NCBI GenBank assembly: GCA_019410105.1
Contig: DXTB01000002.1
Coordinates: 1 to 64,000, forward strand
Reading direction: 5' to 3'
Source of the DNA: Clostridiales bacterium
GTDB lineage: Bacteria; Bacillota_A; Clostridia; Oscillospirales; Oscillospiraceae
DNA length: 64,000 nt
Numbering within the stretch: the stretch's first letter is position 1; the number at the start of each line of letters is the position of its first letter. The notes below the pieces were generated by a model. The model was given only the letters and a program-made list of their open reading frames with translations, was not told the origin of the DNA and did not search any database. This document shows, one piece after another, positions 1 through 9,102 of the stretch. The position numbers and the translations under genes were made by a program.

Positions 1-54
1 AACGCTAGCCTGTCACGCTAGAGGTCGACGGTTCGAGCCCGTTCCGGGTCGCCA
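1..54 (+). tRNA. tRNA-Asp (GTC), 3' part only
   Basis: The window opens inside this tRNA. The anticodon stem (5-9 with 17-21), a seven-base loop with anticodon GTC at 12-14, the T arm with GTTCGAGCC and the acceptor 3' strand are present, and the CCA end is encoded (52-54). The D arm and the acceptor 5' strand lie outside the window. It is the first of four clustered tRNA genes. Confidence 0.93.
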
Positions 55-57
55 TCT

Positions 58-85
58 CCCACGAGATGGAGTTCCATCTCGTGGG
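58..85 (+). repeat. Perfect 12-bp hairpin after tRNA-Asp
   Basis: Arms CCCACGAGATGG (58-69) and its exact complement (74-85) enclose the loop AGTT. No T-tract follows, so it is not a standard intrinsic terminator. A 3'-processing or transcript-stabilising hairpin for the tRNA precursor is possible. A second GC hairpin (111-117 with 122-128) lies just before tRNA-Phe. Confidence 0.6.
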
Positions 86-137
86 TCCCCTTGGGGTTGC
101 AATTCCCCTCCCGCGCCGTGCGGCGCGGAAAAGATTT

Positions 138-213
138 GCCCAGATAGCTCAGTTGGTAGAGCAGGGGACTGAAAATCCCCGTGTCGCTGGTTCGATTCCG
201 GCTCTGGGCACCA
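138..213 (+). tRNA. tRNA-Phe (GAA)
   Basis: Complete cloverleaf: acceptor GCCCAGA paired with the 3' TCTGGGC, D loop with AGTTGGTAGAGC, anticodon stem GGGGA/TCCCC, anticodon GAA at 171-173, T arm with GGTTCGATTCC, discriminator A and encoded CCA. Only three bases separate it from the next tRNA, so the two are processed from one transcript. Confidence 0.97.
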
Positions 214-216
214 CTT

Positions 217-292
217 GCGGGCATAGCTCATCTGGTAGAGCGCCACCTTGCCAAGGTGGAGGTAGCGAGTTCGAGCCTCGTTGCCCGCTCCA
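217..292 (+). tRNA. tRNA-Gly (GCC)
   Basis: Acceptor GCGGGCA pairs with TGCCCGC. Anticodon stem CCACC/GGTGG carries anticodon GCC at 250-252. The T arm has AGTTCGAGCC, the discriminator is T and CCA is encoded. The last bases of the CCA end also form the foot of the following 18-bp hairpin. Confidence 0.97.
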
Positions 293-332
293 CTGAGAAT
301 GCCCACACAAGATCGTGTGGGCATTCTCAGTG
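291..332 (+). terminator. 18-bp perfect hairpin after tRNA-Gly
   Basis: Bases 291-308 are exactly complementary to 315-332 around the loop AAGATC. The left arm starts inside the tRNA CCA end. The sequence after the stem is A-rich with only three Ts, so it may be a weak terminator or a processing hairpin ending the Asp-Phe-Gly transcript. A fresh promoter for tRNA-Cys follows. Confidence 0.6.
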
Positions 333-355
333 GAAAAGAAAATTTAAAAAAGCAG

Positions 356-384
356 TGGACATTTCGGTTCAAACTGCATATAAT
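356..384 (+). promoter_or_regulatory. Sigma-A promoter of tRNA-Cys
   Basis: TGGACA at 356-361 and TATAAT at 379-384 are separated by exactly 17 bases, placing the start about 8 bases before the tRNA. This is a near-consensus housekeeping promoter, as expected for a stable RNA. Confidence 0.8.
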
Positions 385-398
385 AAAATAGAAGCAAC

Positions 399-473
399 GG
401 TGACATAGCCAAGTGGTAAGGCAAGGGTCTGCAAAACCCTGATTCCCCGGTTCAAATCCGGGTGTCACCTCCA
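399..473 (+). tRNA. tRNA-Cys (GCA)
   Basis: Acceptor GGTGACA pairs with TGTCACC. Anticodon stem AGGGT/ACCCT carries anticodon GCA at 431-433. The T arm has GGTTCAAATCC, the discriminator is T and CCA is encoded. It has its own promoter upstream and terminator downstream. Confidence 0.97.
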
Positions 474-479
474 GAAAAA

Positions 480-511
480 CAACCACATCGAAAAGATGTG
501 GTTGTTTTTTT
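480..511 (+). terminator. Intrinsic terminator after tRNA-Cys
   Basis: A 10-bp stem (480-489 with 495-504) is followed by seven Ts at 505-511. It starts seven bases after the tRNA CCA end. Confidence 0.9.
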
Positions 512-786
512 GTCTAAATGCATTCATGGGCGCAGGGGATTGGATTCCGCCTGTGCCCGCTTTTCTTTTTCAGCGGAACCATCCGCACGGCGGAAAGGCT
601 CTGCCCCGCAATCGGACCGCAAAGAATACGGCTCCGCTCGCCTATGCGATTCGATTGCGGGGACGTGTGCCTGCGGATGCTGCTTTGACGAAAATGGATG
701 GGAAGATGGCGGACTTTTTTGGGGAAAAAGATAGCTAAAACGGCGAATTCTTTACGAAAAATATACAAGAGCCTGTGAGAAAAACG
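512..786. other. Gene-free gap with an 11-bp inverted repeat
   Basis: No convincing gene is seen between the tRNA-Cys terminator and the next promoter. The only structure noted is CCCCGCAATCG at 604-614, whose complement lies at 652-662 around a 37-base loop. Short ORFs here overlap each other on both strands and lack ribosome binding sites. Confidence 0.5.
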
Positions 787-795
787 TGCTATAAT
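787..795 (+). promoter_or_regulatory. Extended -10 promoter for the activase gene
   Basis: TG at 787-788 one base before TATAAT (790-795) forms an extended -10 element. No good -35 is seen at 16-18 bp. It would give a leader of roughly 95 bases before the ATG at 898. Confidence 0.55.
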
Positions 796-897
796 GAGTT
801 CGAATAAACAGAGATGTGGGAGACCAGCCCCCGATCCGCCGGCGCGCCCTCCAGGCTGCCGTACGGGTCTGGGGCGTTTTCCCTAGAAGGAGTGTAT

Positions 898-3800
898 ATG
901 GCACATATCAATTCGGATATTCTGCGCCTCGGCGTGGATGTGGGGTCCACCACCGTCAAAGCAGTGGCCCTGGACCCGGCTGACAACAGCGTACTGTTCA
1001 CCCGCTATCAGCGGCATAACGCCCATCAGGCGGATACCGTCCGGCAGCTGCTGGAGGAGGCGGCCGGTCACTTTCCCGGCATGCGGTTCCGTATCGGCGT
1101 GTGCGGGTCCGGCGGACGGCCCATTGCCGCCGCCCTGGGGGCCTGCTATGTCCAGGAGGTGGTGGCCAACGCGGCGGCAGTCCGGGCCTTGTATCCGGAG
1201 GTCCGCACCGCGGTGGAACTGGGCGGACAGGATGCCAAGGTGATCTTCTTCCGCTATGACGAGGCCAGCGGAAAGCTCCAGACCTCCGACATGCGGATGA
1301 ACGGCAGCTGCGCCGGAGGCACCGGCGCGTTTATCGATGAGATCGCCACGCTGCTGAACGTGCCGGCGGACGAGTTCGAGCAACTGGCTGCCCGCGGGAA
1401 GACCGTTTACAGCATCTCCGGCCGCTGCGGCGTGTTTGCCAAGACAGACATCCAGCCCTTGCTGATCCAGGGGGCGGAGCGGGCGGATATCGCGCTTTCC
1501 ACCTTCCACGCCATCGCCAAGCAGACCATCGGCGGCCTGTCCCAGGGACTGGAGCTGACGGCCCCCATCATCTTTGAGGGCGGCCCGCTGACCTTCAACC
1601 CCACGCTGGTGCGGGTGTTTGCGGAGCGGCTGAATCTGGAGGAAAGGGATATCGTTCGACCGGACCACCCGGAGACCATCGTGGCCCGGGGCACCGCCAT
1701 CGCCATCGACGAGCTGTTCCCCGGACAGGAGGACGCCATGACCCTGGCAGAGGCCATGGAGCGGCTGGACAAGGCCCCGGCCCAGACCGAAGGGCCCTCC
1801 GGCACCGGCAGGCCCTTCTTTGCCAGCGACGAGGAGCGGGAGGTCTTTCTCCGCCGCCACCGGGCGGAGCTGCGCCAGCCGGTGGATGCCGCGGAGCGGA
1901 AGGTCCTGCGGGGGTACATCGGCATCGACTCCGGCTCTACCACCTCCAAGTTCGTCTTTATAGACGAGAACGAGCAGGTGACGGACACTTTCTACGCCAA
2001 CAACCAGGGGGAGCCGCTGAAGGTGGTCCGGGAGGGCCTGCTGGCCCTGGCGGAGAAGTATGAGAAGCTGGGCATCCAGCTGGAGGTGCTGGGCCTGGGC
2101 ACCACCGGCTACGGCGAGCAGATGCTCTCTGCTGCCTTTCACGCCGACTACCACACAGTAGAGACCGTGGCCCACGCCCGGGGCTGCCGCCGCTTCTTCC
2201 CGGACGCCACGTTTCTGCTGGACATCGGCGGCCAGGACATGAAGGCCATCTGGCTGAAGGACGGCGTGGTCACGAACATCATGCTGAACGAGGCCTGCTC
2301 CTCCGGCTGCGGCTCCTTTTTGGAGAACTTCGCCGCCACCCTGGGGATGCCGGTGGACCAGGTGGCGGACGCCGCCTTCCGATCTCAGGCCCCTGCCGAG
2401 CTGGGCAGCCGGTGCACTGTGTTCATGAACAGCACCATCATCAACGAGCAGCGCAACGGCAAGCAGCCTGACGACCTGATGGCGGGGCTGTGCCGCTCCA
2501 TCATCGAGAACGTGTTTACAAAGGTGGTCCGCATCGCCAACGTGGCGGAGCTGGGGGATCGGGTAGTGGTCCAGGGGGGCACCTTCCGGAACTTCGCCGT
2601 CCTGCGGGCCCTGGAGGAGTATCTGGGCCGGGACGTGACCCTGGCCCCCTATCCCGGCGAGATGGGCGCTCTGGGTGCGGCTCTCGCGGTGAAGCAGGAG
2701 GTGGAGGCCCACGGCTACGCCAACGGCCGCTGCTCCGCCTTCATCGGCTTTGACGCGGTGAAAAACTTCCAATACACCCGGGAGAGCGGTGTACTCTGCC
2801 CCCACTGCACCAACCACTGCAGCCGGACGATCCTGCATTTCCCGGACGGTGGCTGCTATGTCACCGGCAACCGGTGCGACCGGGGCGCCGTTGTGATGGA
2901 GGCGGCACCTGCCCATAAGGCCCAGGAAGTGCCGGACCTGTTCCGGCTGCGGCAGGAGCTGCTGTTCAAGACATATCCGGTATCCCCCGTGCGGGAGGAG
3001 CAGAGCCAGACCGTGGGCCTGCCCCGGGTGCTGGAGTTCTGGGACAGCATGCCCTTCTGGAGTACCTTCTTCCGGGCTCTGGGATATCGGGTGAAGTTCT
3101 CCCATCCCAGCAGCCGCAGACAGTATGAGAGCGGACTGCAGTACGTGGCGTCGGACACCATCTGTTTTCCGGCCAAGCTGGTCCACGGCCATGTGCTGGA
3201 CCTGTCCAAACAGGGCGTAGACCGGATTTTCCTGCCCTATATCCTCCACATGCCCACAGAGAACAAAGGGGAGAAGAGCCCCTACGTCTGCCCGGTCATC
3301 ATGGGCTACTCCATGGTGGTGCGGAACTTCCAGTCCCCCGGGGAGCACTTCTCCGTGGGCTTTGAGACGCCGGTGTTCCACTGGTTCAGCAAGCAGGACC
3401 GGAAGCGGCAGATCTGCCGGTATGCCGTGGAACACTGCGGCGCCACAAAGCGGCAGGCGGAGGCCGCTTACCGTCAGGCGGAGACGGCCATCCTCTCTTT
3501 CCGCCATCAGCTGGTGGAGGAGGGAAAGCGGGTCATCGCGGACACCGGAAAGGCGGGCGGTTTCGCCGTGGTGCTGGCGGGACGGCCCTATCACACAGAC
3601 CCCCTCATCAACCACGACCTGTCCGGGATGTTCACCCGTCGGGGCATCCCGGTGCTGACGGTGGATAGCCTGCCCGGACTGGAGAAGGCGGACCTGCGCC
3701 GGTCCCGTGTGGAGATCACCAATGACTTCCACGCCCGGATGCTCTCCGGCGCCATGGTGACAGCGGAGCAGCCCTGCCTGGAGTACGTGCAGATCGTCAG

Positions 3801-5310
3801 CTTTGGCTGCGGCCATGATGCCATTTTGTCCGATGAGATCATCCGCCTGCTGGGGGAGGGCAGCGGCAAGCCGCCCCTGATCCTGAAGGTGGATGAGAGC
3901 GAGGCCGCCGGGTCTCTCGGCATCCGGGTCCAGTCCTTTATTGAGACGGTACAGCTGCGCCGCTCTGCCCAGGCGGAGCAGGCGGCCTGCCGCCTGCCGG
4001 AGCCCTACGCGGTGAAGTACCGCAAGGAGGACCGGAAGCTGCGGACTGTGCTGGTGCCAAATATCTCCGCCCCGGTGTCCACTCTTCTCACGGCCTTGAT
4101 GGACCGGGAGGGTATTCGGGCGGTGAGCCTGCCGGTGGGCGGCGTGGAGCAGATCCGGGTGGGGAAGAAGTACACCCACAATGACATCTGCTTCCCCTGT
4201 CAGATGGTCATCGGCGAGCTGATCGACGCCCTGCAGAAGGGAAACTATCCGGAGGACTCCGTGGCCGTGGGCATGGCCAAGCTCAGCTGCGACTGCCGGA
4301 TGGCCAATTACACCGCGATTCTGCGCAAGGCGCTGGACAGCGCCGGATTTGAAAACGTCCCCATCCTCACCACAGACCCTGGCGACACCAAGGGTATCCA
4401 CCCCGGCGTGTCCATGCTGGGGGCCCGGTCTGTGCTGCTGGCGGCGTGGGCCTTCTCCATGCTGGACATTCTGGAGGAGCTGTGCCGGAAGATCCGCCCC
4501 TATGAGACGGCGGCAGGCGAGACGAACCGCGTGTTCAGCGAATGTGTGGAGTGGATTGCCGCCGCATCCAAGCAGGGGCTGGGCAAGATGATCGGTGCCT
4601 TCCGGCGGGCCATCGAGGCATTCCGGGGGCTCCGCTATGACCGCTCCCGCCGCAAGCCCCGGGTGCTGGTCACCGGCGAGCTGCTGGTGAACTTTCATCC
4701 CGGCACCAACTTCCACGTGGAGGAGTACCTGGAACGCAACGACATGGAGGTCATCCTGCCCCGCATCACCTACCAGTTCCGCAAGGACTTCCAGGCGGCC
4801 ATCAGCGAGATCCGGGACTTCGGTGCCCATCTGGCGCCCTATCCCTTCGCCCTGGACGGCGCCGTGGAGTTCATCCAGCGGTTTTTGGAGCGCATTGCCC
4901 GGTCCCATCCCCTGTATCACCCGGCGGCCCGGCCTCAGGACCTGTACAGTGACGTGGAGCACTTCATCCCCAAGACCCTCACCTGCGGCGAGGGCTGGCT
5001 GATGGCGGGCGAGATCGCCCACTACGCCCACCAGGGGGTCCGGTCCTTCATCATCCTCCAGCCCTTTGGGTGCCTGCCCAACCACGTGTGCGGCCGGGGC
5101 GTCACCAAGCGGCTCAAGGAGGAGTTCCCCGGCGTGCAGATCCTGCCCCTGGACCTGGATCCGGACACCAGCTACGCCAATGTGGAGAACCGGCTCCAGA
5201 TGCTCATCATGAATCAGACCGCGGAGGCGGAGCATTCCGCAGCTAGTGTGGAACCGGCACCCCAAAAGACCCGGGGCGGTTCGCCCCGTCCGGCGCTGTC
5301 CTCTACATAA
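898..5310 (+). CDS. Fused acyl-CoA dehydratase activase (BadF/BadG/BcrA/BcrD family, DUF2229/HgdB-like C-terminus)
   Basis: A protein of 1470 residues. Two ASKHA-type ATPase modules lie at about 10-260 (GVDVGSTTVKA near 12) and 336-590 (GIDSGSTTSKF near 339). Each has a cysteine motif of the kind that holds the 4Fe-4S cluster in archerase-type activators (GSCAGGTGAF, ACSSGCGSF). The rest resembles DUF2229 and the HgdB-like dehydratase subunit. Family members use ATP to drive low-potential electron transfer to 2-hydroxyacyl-CoA dehydratases or benzoyl-CoA reductases. The start at 898 is chosen because AGAAGGAG lies seven bases upstream; a longer reading frame to 814 has no binding site. No dehydratase subunit genes are adjacent, so the partner is unknown. 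Confidence 0.88.
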   Translation: MAHINSDILRLGVDVGSTTVKAVALDPADNSVLFTRYQRHNAHQADTVRQLLEEAAGHFPGMRFRIGVCGSGGRPIAAALGACYVQEVVANAAAVRALYPEVRTAVELGGQDAKVIFFRYDEASGKLQTSDMRMNGSCAGGTGAFIDEIATLLNVPADEFEQLAARGKTVYSISGRCGVFAKTDIQPLLIQGAERADIALSTFHAIAKQTIGGLSQGLELTAPIIFEGGPLTFNPTLVRVFAERLNLEERDIVRPDHPETIVARGTAIAIDELFPGQEDAMTLAEAMERLDKAPAQTEGPSGTGRPFFASDEEREVFLRRHRAELRQPVDAAERKVLRGYIGIDSGSTTSKFVFIDENEQVTDTFYANNQGEPLKVVREGLLALAEKYEKLGIQLEVLGLGTTGYGEQMLSAAFHADYHTVETVAHARGCRRFFPDATFLLDIGGQDMKAIWLKDGVVTNIMLNEACSSGCGSFLENFAATLGMPVDQVADAAFRSQAPAELGSRCTVFMNSTIINEQRNGKQPDDLMAGLCRSIIENVFTKVVRIANVAELGDRVVVQGGTFRNFAVLRALEEYLGRDVTLAPYPGEMGALGAALAVKQEVEAHGYANGRCSAFIGFDAVKNFQYTRESGVLCPHCTNHCSRTILHFPDGGCYVTGNRCDRGAVVMEAAPAHKAQEVPDLFRLRQELLFKTYPVSPVREEQSQTVGLPRVLEFWDSMPFWSTFFRALGYRVKFSHPSSRRQYESGLQYVASDTICFPAKLVHGHVLDLSKQGVDRIFLPYILHMPTENKGEKSPYVCPVIMGYSMVVRNFQSPGEHFSVGFETPVFHWFSKQDRKRQICRYAVEHCGATKRQAEAAYRQAETAILSFRHQLVEEGKRVIADTGKAGGFAVVLAGRPYHTDPLINHDLSGMFTRRGIPVLTVDSLPGLEKADLRRSRVEITNDFHARMLSGAMVTAEQPCLEYVQIVSFGCGHDAILSDEIIRLLGEGSGKPPLILKVDESEAAGSLGIRVQSFIETVQLRRSAQAEQAACRLPEPYAVKYRKEDRKLRTVLVPNISAPVSTLLTALMDREGIRAVSLPVGGVEQIRVGKKYTHNDICFPCQMVIGELIDALQKGNYPEDSVAVGMAKLSCDCRMANYTAILRKALDSAGFENVPILTTDPGDTKGIHPGVSMLGARSVLLAAWAFSMLDILEELCRKIRPYETAAGETNRVFSECVEWIAAASKQGLGKMIGAFRRAIEAFRGLRYDRSRRKPRVLVTGELLVNFHPGTNFHVEEYLERNDMEVILPRITYQFRKDFQAAISEIRDFGAHLAPYPFALDGAVEFIQRFLERIARSHPLYHPAARPQDLYSDVEHFIPKTLTCGEGWLMAGEIAHYAHQGVRSFIILQPFGCLPNHVCGRGVTKRLKEEFPGVQILPLDLDPDTSYANVENRLQMLIMNQTAEAEHSAASVEPAPQKTRGGSPRPALSST

Positions 5311-5379
5311 GCGCGGGCGTCGGCTGTATTTTCAGACTCCGGAGAGGAATGCCCGGTGCCGAGGTTCGACCTGGATACA

Positions 5380-5422
5380 AAGAAGGCAGCCGTTCATGCG
5401 AACGGCTGCCTTCTTGAATTTT
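5380..5422 (+). terminator. Convergent terminator
   Basis: A 16-bp perfect stem (5380-5395 with 5400-5415) around ATGC, followed by GAATTTT. It sits between the plus-strand activase and the minus-strand DUF4129 gene. The minus strand also has a short T-rich tail, so it probably serves both. Confidence 0.8.
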
Positions 5423-5471
5423 CGGTTATCGGGAATCTCGGGCATTTCTGGAGGCGCGGACCGGTCGGCGG

Positions 5472-6782
5472 TCACTTCGCACGTGCAGGAGGCGTGCGGG
5501 CGCTTCTATGGACAGTGGAGAGCAGCTCCCGCACCTGCTCCCGGGAGAGGCGGGGCGGAAGCGTGCTGTACAAGCTCCGCTCCACATCGTCCACCAGAAT
5601 GCTGTACCGAGCCTGCATGGGCGCATCCAGCGCGTCCCGGAGGGGCCCCCCTGCCAGACGTTCCAGATACTCCCGGGGGGTCTCCTGGCTTTGACGGCGG
5701 CAGCGGCGGCGGGCGCCCCAGTGCTCCAGTTCCAGAAGGGCGGCACGGGGGGTTCCGGCGTACCGCAGCAGAAATGCCCTGACCCGCAGGCGCTGGCCCA
5801 GCCGGGAGAGCAGGCCACGGCGGCCCAGACGCTGCCTGACGAGCCCGTCGTCATCATCCTCCTCCGGCAACCTGATGCGGCTGCGGCTGCGCCAGAGCCA
5901 GCGCACCAGGGCAGCCACTCCGGCCAGGACCAGCGCGGCCAGGGACAGGAGCAGCAACGCCGTCACCAGCTGAGGGGCGATGGCGGGGCCGGAGGCGCTT
6001 TCCACAGGCAGAGCGGCCTCACTGCCGCCTCCGGCGGCGGAGGACATCCCTGCGGACCCGGCGGAGCGGCCCTGGAAGAGAGACGTCAGGAACCGGAATA
6101 CAGCGATCAGGGCGCCCTCCAGAAGGCTGCCGACGGCCTGAAAGATGGGGATCAGCTCCCCCCTGGCGGCCAGCAGCAGAGCGCAGGCGGCCACAGCCAG
6201 CAAGGCCAGGACCGCTGGGACCAGCAGAACAGGAAGCCGCCCGAAGGGAGAACCGGCCCGAATGGTGTTGCGGCCGGAGGTGCGCATCCCCACCACTGCC
6301 AGCAGATCCAGCGCCAGCAGCGCCAACAGAACCGGCACCCGGTCCAGCAGCTGAGGGGCGAAGGAGGCCACGATCAGATAGAACAGCCCATACAGGCCCA
6401 TGTACTCCCCGGCCCCGTGGAGGTGGCGGACCGTGACAGGCGTGACGCCCCAGTGGTATCCCCGGCACAGGGGGAAGAGGTACAGGGGCACCTGAATCAC
6501 CAGAAGAGGCGGATAGGTCAGGTCCAGCGTGCGGCTGAGCAGGGGGATCCAGACGGCGCAGAGGAGGACGTTCAGCAGCAGAATCTGCCAAAAGCGGCGG
6601 GGCTTTTGGAGAAAGAGGCTGTTGCCCGCGGTCATCAGCCCGCCAGAGAGCAGAAACCCCCACATGGAGAAGGGCGGCCGGCCACACAGGAGCTGCCACA
6701 GAATATCGGCCGTCAGGAAGACAATCAGCAGCTCGGTGGCCAGCGGCAGGCACTTGAGGGCGGTGGTCTTTCCATGTCTCAT
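5472..6782 (-). CDS. DUF4129-type membrane protein of a MoxR operon
   Basis: A 436-residue membrane protein. About five hydrophobic segments occupy the first ~210 residues, a further one lies at about 275-300, and a charged cytoplasmic C-terminus resembles DUF4129. It is the third gene of a MoxR-DUF58-DUF4129 operon; its ATG overlaps the DUF58 stop by four bases, so translation is coupled. Such operons are thought to handle folding or envelope functions through the MoxR AAA+ ATPase, but this member's role is not established. The transglutaminase-like domain often found at this position is not evident. Confidence 0.75.
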   Translation of the reverse strand: MRHGKTTALKCLPLATELLIVFLTADILWQLLCGRPPFSMWGFLLSGGLMTAGNSLFLQKPRRFWQILLLNVLLCAVWIPLLSRTLDLTYPPLLVIQVPLYLFPLCRGYHWGVTPVTVRHLHGAGEYMGLYGLFYLIVASFAPQLLDRVPVLLALLALDLLAVVGMRTSGRNTIRAGSPFGRLPVLLVPAVLALLAVAACALLLAARGELIPIFQAVGSLLEGALIAVFRFLTSLFQGRSAGSAGMSSAAGGGSEAALPVESASGPAIAPQLVTALLLLSLAALVLAGVAALVRWLWRSRSRIRLPEEDDDDGLVRQRLGRRGLLSRLGQRLRVRAFLLRYAGTPRAALLELEHWGARRRCRRQSQETPREYLERLAGGPLRDALDAPMQARYSILVDDVERSLYSTLPPRLSREQVRELLSTVHRSARTPPARAK

Positions 6783-8002
6783 AGGCCGCCTCCTGCCCGA
6801 AAGGCATTCAGGTCCAGGACCCGCAGGAGGGGGTGAGACTGTTCCCCCCAGGCCAGCAGGGGGACGCGGTGCCGCTCCAGCAGCGCACAGGTACCGGCGT
6901 CCAGGCGGCGGACATCCCCGCAGATCAGAAAGGCGCCGGAGAGGGTGCGGAGGCGCGGCAGGATCTCGTCCGCCGTAATGGAGACAGCGGTATCTGCGGC
7001 GGCCAGCAGCGTCAGGACTGCGGGAAGCTGCCGCCGGTCCCGGCAGGTGGCAAACTGCTCCAGCCGCCCGGCGGGGCGGGAGATGAGCAGAGACACGGCC
7101 ACCTCCTCTTCCATCAGCTGCGCCGCCAGGGAGCCCAGGATCTCCAGGGCAGATTCGAAGTCCTCCGGCGGCAGGCCCGCGAAGGAGGCACCATCCAGCA
7201 GGAACGCGGCCCGGCGGGGGGAGATTTTCTCGTAGATGTTCACCATGGCGCCCTGCCCCCGGGCCATCAGGCGGAAGTTCAGGGACCGGGCGTTGTCCCC
7301 CGGCTGGTAGGCGCGGACGTTCCGGATCACGGTCCGGTCATCCTGAAAGCCCCGGGCGCCGGTCTCCAGCTCCCAGCTGTTGCGCAGGAACCAGCGGGTG
7401 GACACGGGAACCAGCCGGGGAAACACCGCCAGCGTCACGGGCCTGGGCAGCGGGATTTCCTTCTCCCGGACGCAGAGGCACAGGCCATCGCCGGAGAGCA
7501 GCCGGATCCGGTCAAAGGACAGCAGGCCCCGGTGCTCCGCCTGGAGGCGGCTGGTGTAGGACATCCGCTGATGCCCCAGCAGGAAGGAGACGTTCTTTTC
7601 ATAATAGGGCTTCTGCACGCCCCCCTCCGGGAGTTCCACGGTCTCCCAGCGGTGCTCCGGCCGGAGGGCGCCGCCCGGCTCCAGGGGGAAGCGCACCGTC
7701 AGCCAGACCAGGGGCAGCCACTTGGGGTTGTCCAGCGTCACCCGCAGAGGACAGGGCTCCCCGGGGAAGACGCAGCTCCGCTCCGCCTGGAGGGCGGCGT
7801 TCACGCCGTCCAGCACATGGCGGGCCCAGAGGCGGGCCGCGGCGGCCACGGCGGCGGCCGCCAGAGAGAAGATGGCGGCGGGCAGCCGCCCGCTCAGGCT
7901 GAAGCCCACTCCGCAGGCTGCCAGGGCCAGGATGGAGAAGCGCCCCGTGAACAGGCTGGACTCGGCGAAGTCCACTGCAGCGGACTCAGGCGTTCTGGCC
8001 AT
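6779..8002 (-). CDS. DUF58 domain protein of a MoxR operon
   Basis: A 407-residue protein with an N-terminal hydrophobic hairpin (about 18-55) and a DUF58 region containing RNVRAYQPGDNARSLNFR, the typical 'Y.PGD..R.I.W/F' signature. DUF58 proteins have a von Willebrand-like fold and work with MoxR ATPases. The ATG at 8002 is preferred because GGGAGG lies nine bases upstream; a TTG two codons earlier is too close to that site. The start overlaps the end of the moxR-like gene. Confidence 0.82.
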   Translation of the reverse strand: MARTPESAAVDFAESSLFTGRFSILALAACGVGFSLSGRLPAAIFSLAAAAVAAAARLWARHVLDGVNAALQAERSCVFPGEPCPLRVTLDNPKWLPLVWLTVRFPLEPGGALRPEHRWETVELPEGGVQKPYYEKNVSFLLGHQRMSYTSRLQAEHRGLLSFDRIRLLSGDGLCLCVREKEIPLPRPVTLAVFPRLVPVSTRWFLRNSWELETGARGFQDDRTVIRNVRAYQPGDNARSLNFRLMARGQGAMVNIYEKISPRRAAFLLDGASFAGLPPEDFESALEILGSLAAQLMEEEVAVSLLISRPAGRLEQFATCRDRRQLPAVLTLLAAADTAVSITADEILPRLRTLSGAFLICGDVRRLDAGTCALLERHRVPLLAWGEQSHPLLRVLDLNAFRAGGGL

Positions 8003-8960
8003 GGGCAAGGACCTCCCCGGTCTCCCGGCAGGGCACCTGGGCCAGTACGGTCTCCACCACGCCGGCCGCCTCCAGGCCGGAGAGCGCCGCCTGATGGGAC
8101 AGCAGTACCCGGTGGGGCAGGACGTAGCGGGCCAGATACTTCACATCGTCCGGGGTGACATAGTCCCGGCCGGAGAGGGCGGCATAGGCTTTGGAGGCCC
8201 GGAACAGGTCCCGGGACACCCGGGGGCTGGCGCCGCAGGCCAGCTCCGGCTGCTCCCGGGTGGCCTGGACCAGCTCCACGATGTACGCCACCACCGGATC
8301 GGACAGGCGGACCTGCCGGATCTCCCGGGTGAACCGATTGATTTCCTCTGGGGAGAGCAGGGGGCGGAGGTCCGCAAAGGCGGCTCCATCTCCCACGGTT
8401 CGGAGCATGGCGGCCTCCTCCCTGGGGGTAGGGTAGCCCATGGAGAGCTTGAAGAGGAAGCGGTCCAGCTGGGCAGCGGGCAGGGCGAAGGTGGTCTCCG
8501 TCTCCACGGGGTTCTGGGTGGCCAGGACCATGAAGGGTGGGGCCAGGGGATAGGTGACGCCGTCTACGGACACCTGCCGTTCCTCCATGGCCTCCAGCAG
8601 GGCGGACTGGGTGCGGGGGATGGCCCGGTTGATCTCGTCCGCCAGCAGGATGTTGGTCATGATGGGGCCGGGAGTGAAGACCATCTCCCCGGTTTTCTGG
8701 CTGTAAATGTTCATGCCCACGATGTCTGAGGGCAGCAGATCCGGGGTGAACTGCACCCGCACCATGCCGCAGCCCAGCACCGCGGAGAGGGCCTTCACCA
8801 GCGTGGTCTTGCCCACGCCGGGGATATCGTCAATCAGCACGTGCCCGCCGGCAAACAGGCTGGTGAGTACCAGGCGGATCTGCTCACCCTTGCCGATGAT
8901 GGCCTTGCCGCACTCTGTCTCGATCTGCTCCGCCAAATGGCGGAGTTCCGTGAAGTCCAT
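7986..8960 (-). CDS. MoxR-family AAA+ ATPase
   Basis: A 324-residue ATPase. Walker A is GVGKTTLV (about residues 46-53), Walker B is LLADEINR, and the sensor 1 region is VLATQNP. This is the standard MoxR layout with the small lid domain at the C-terminus. MoxR proteins act as chaperone-like ATPases for the DUF58 and DUF4129 proteins encoded downstream. The start has GGGAGG at good spacing and a strong promoter just upstream. Confidence 0.93.
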   Translation of the reverse strand: MDFTELRHLAEQIETECGKAIIGKGEQIRLVLTSLFAGGHVLIDDIPGVGKTTLVKALSAVLGCGMVRVQFTPDLLPSDIVGMNIYSQKTGEMVFTPGPIMTNILLADEINRAIPRTQSALLEAMEERQVSVDGVTYPLAPPFMVLATQNPVETETTFALPAAQLDRFLFKLSMGYPTPREEAAMLRTVGDGAAFADLRPLLSPEEINRFTREIRQVRLSDPVVAYIVELVQATREQPELACGASPRVSRDLFRASKAYAALSGRDYVTPDDVKYLARYVLPHRVLLSHQAALSGLEAAGVVETVLAQVPCRETGEVLAHGQNA

Positions 8961-8995
8961 AGTCGTGCCTCCCAGGTTCCATGAAATACCCCTCT

Positions 8996-9024
8996 ATTAT
9001 ATCTAACCCGAAAGCGGACCGCAA
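8996..9024 (-). promoter_or_regulatory. Promoter of the MoxR operon
   Basis: On the minus strand TTGCGG (9024-9019) and TATAAT (9001-8996) are 17 bases apart, about 35 bases upstream of the moxR-like ATG. Confidence 0.75.
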
Positions 9025-9102
9025 GAGCGGATGCCAGCTCCGGGAAGACCTGAAAAAATGCGTGAAAAGGAGGGAACCCTCTGGAAAAGCGGAAACGCCT
9101 GT

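Noticed and set aside
512..786. Overlapping short ORFs on both strands after tRNA-Cys
   Set aside because: They overlap one another, lack binding sites and encode nothing recognisable.
883..5265. 1460-codon open frame on the minus strand opposite the activase gene
   Set aside because: It mirrors the plus-strand codon phase of a GC-rich gene, lacks a start signal and known domains, and the plus-strand gene has clear family motifs.
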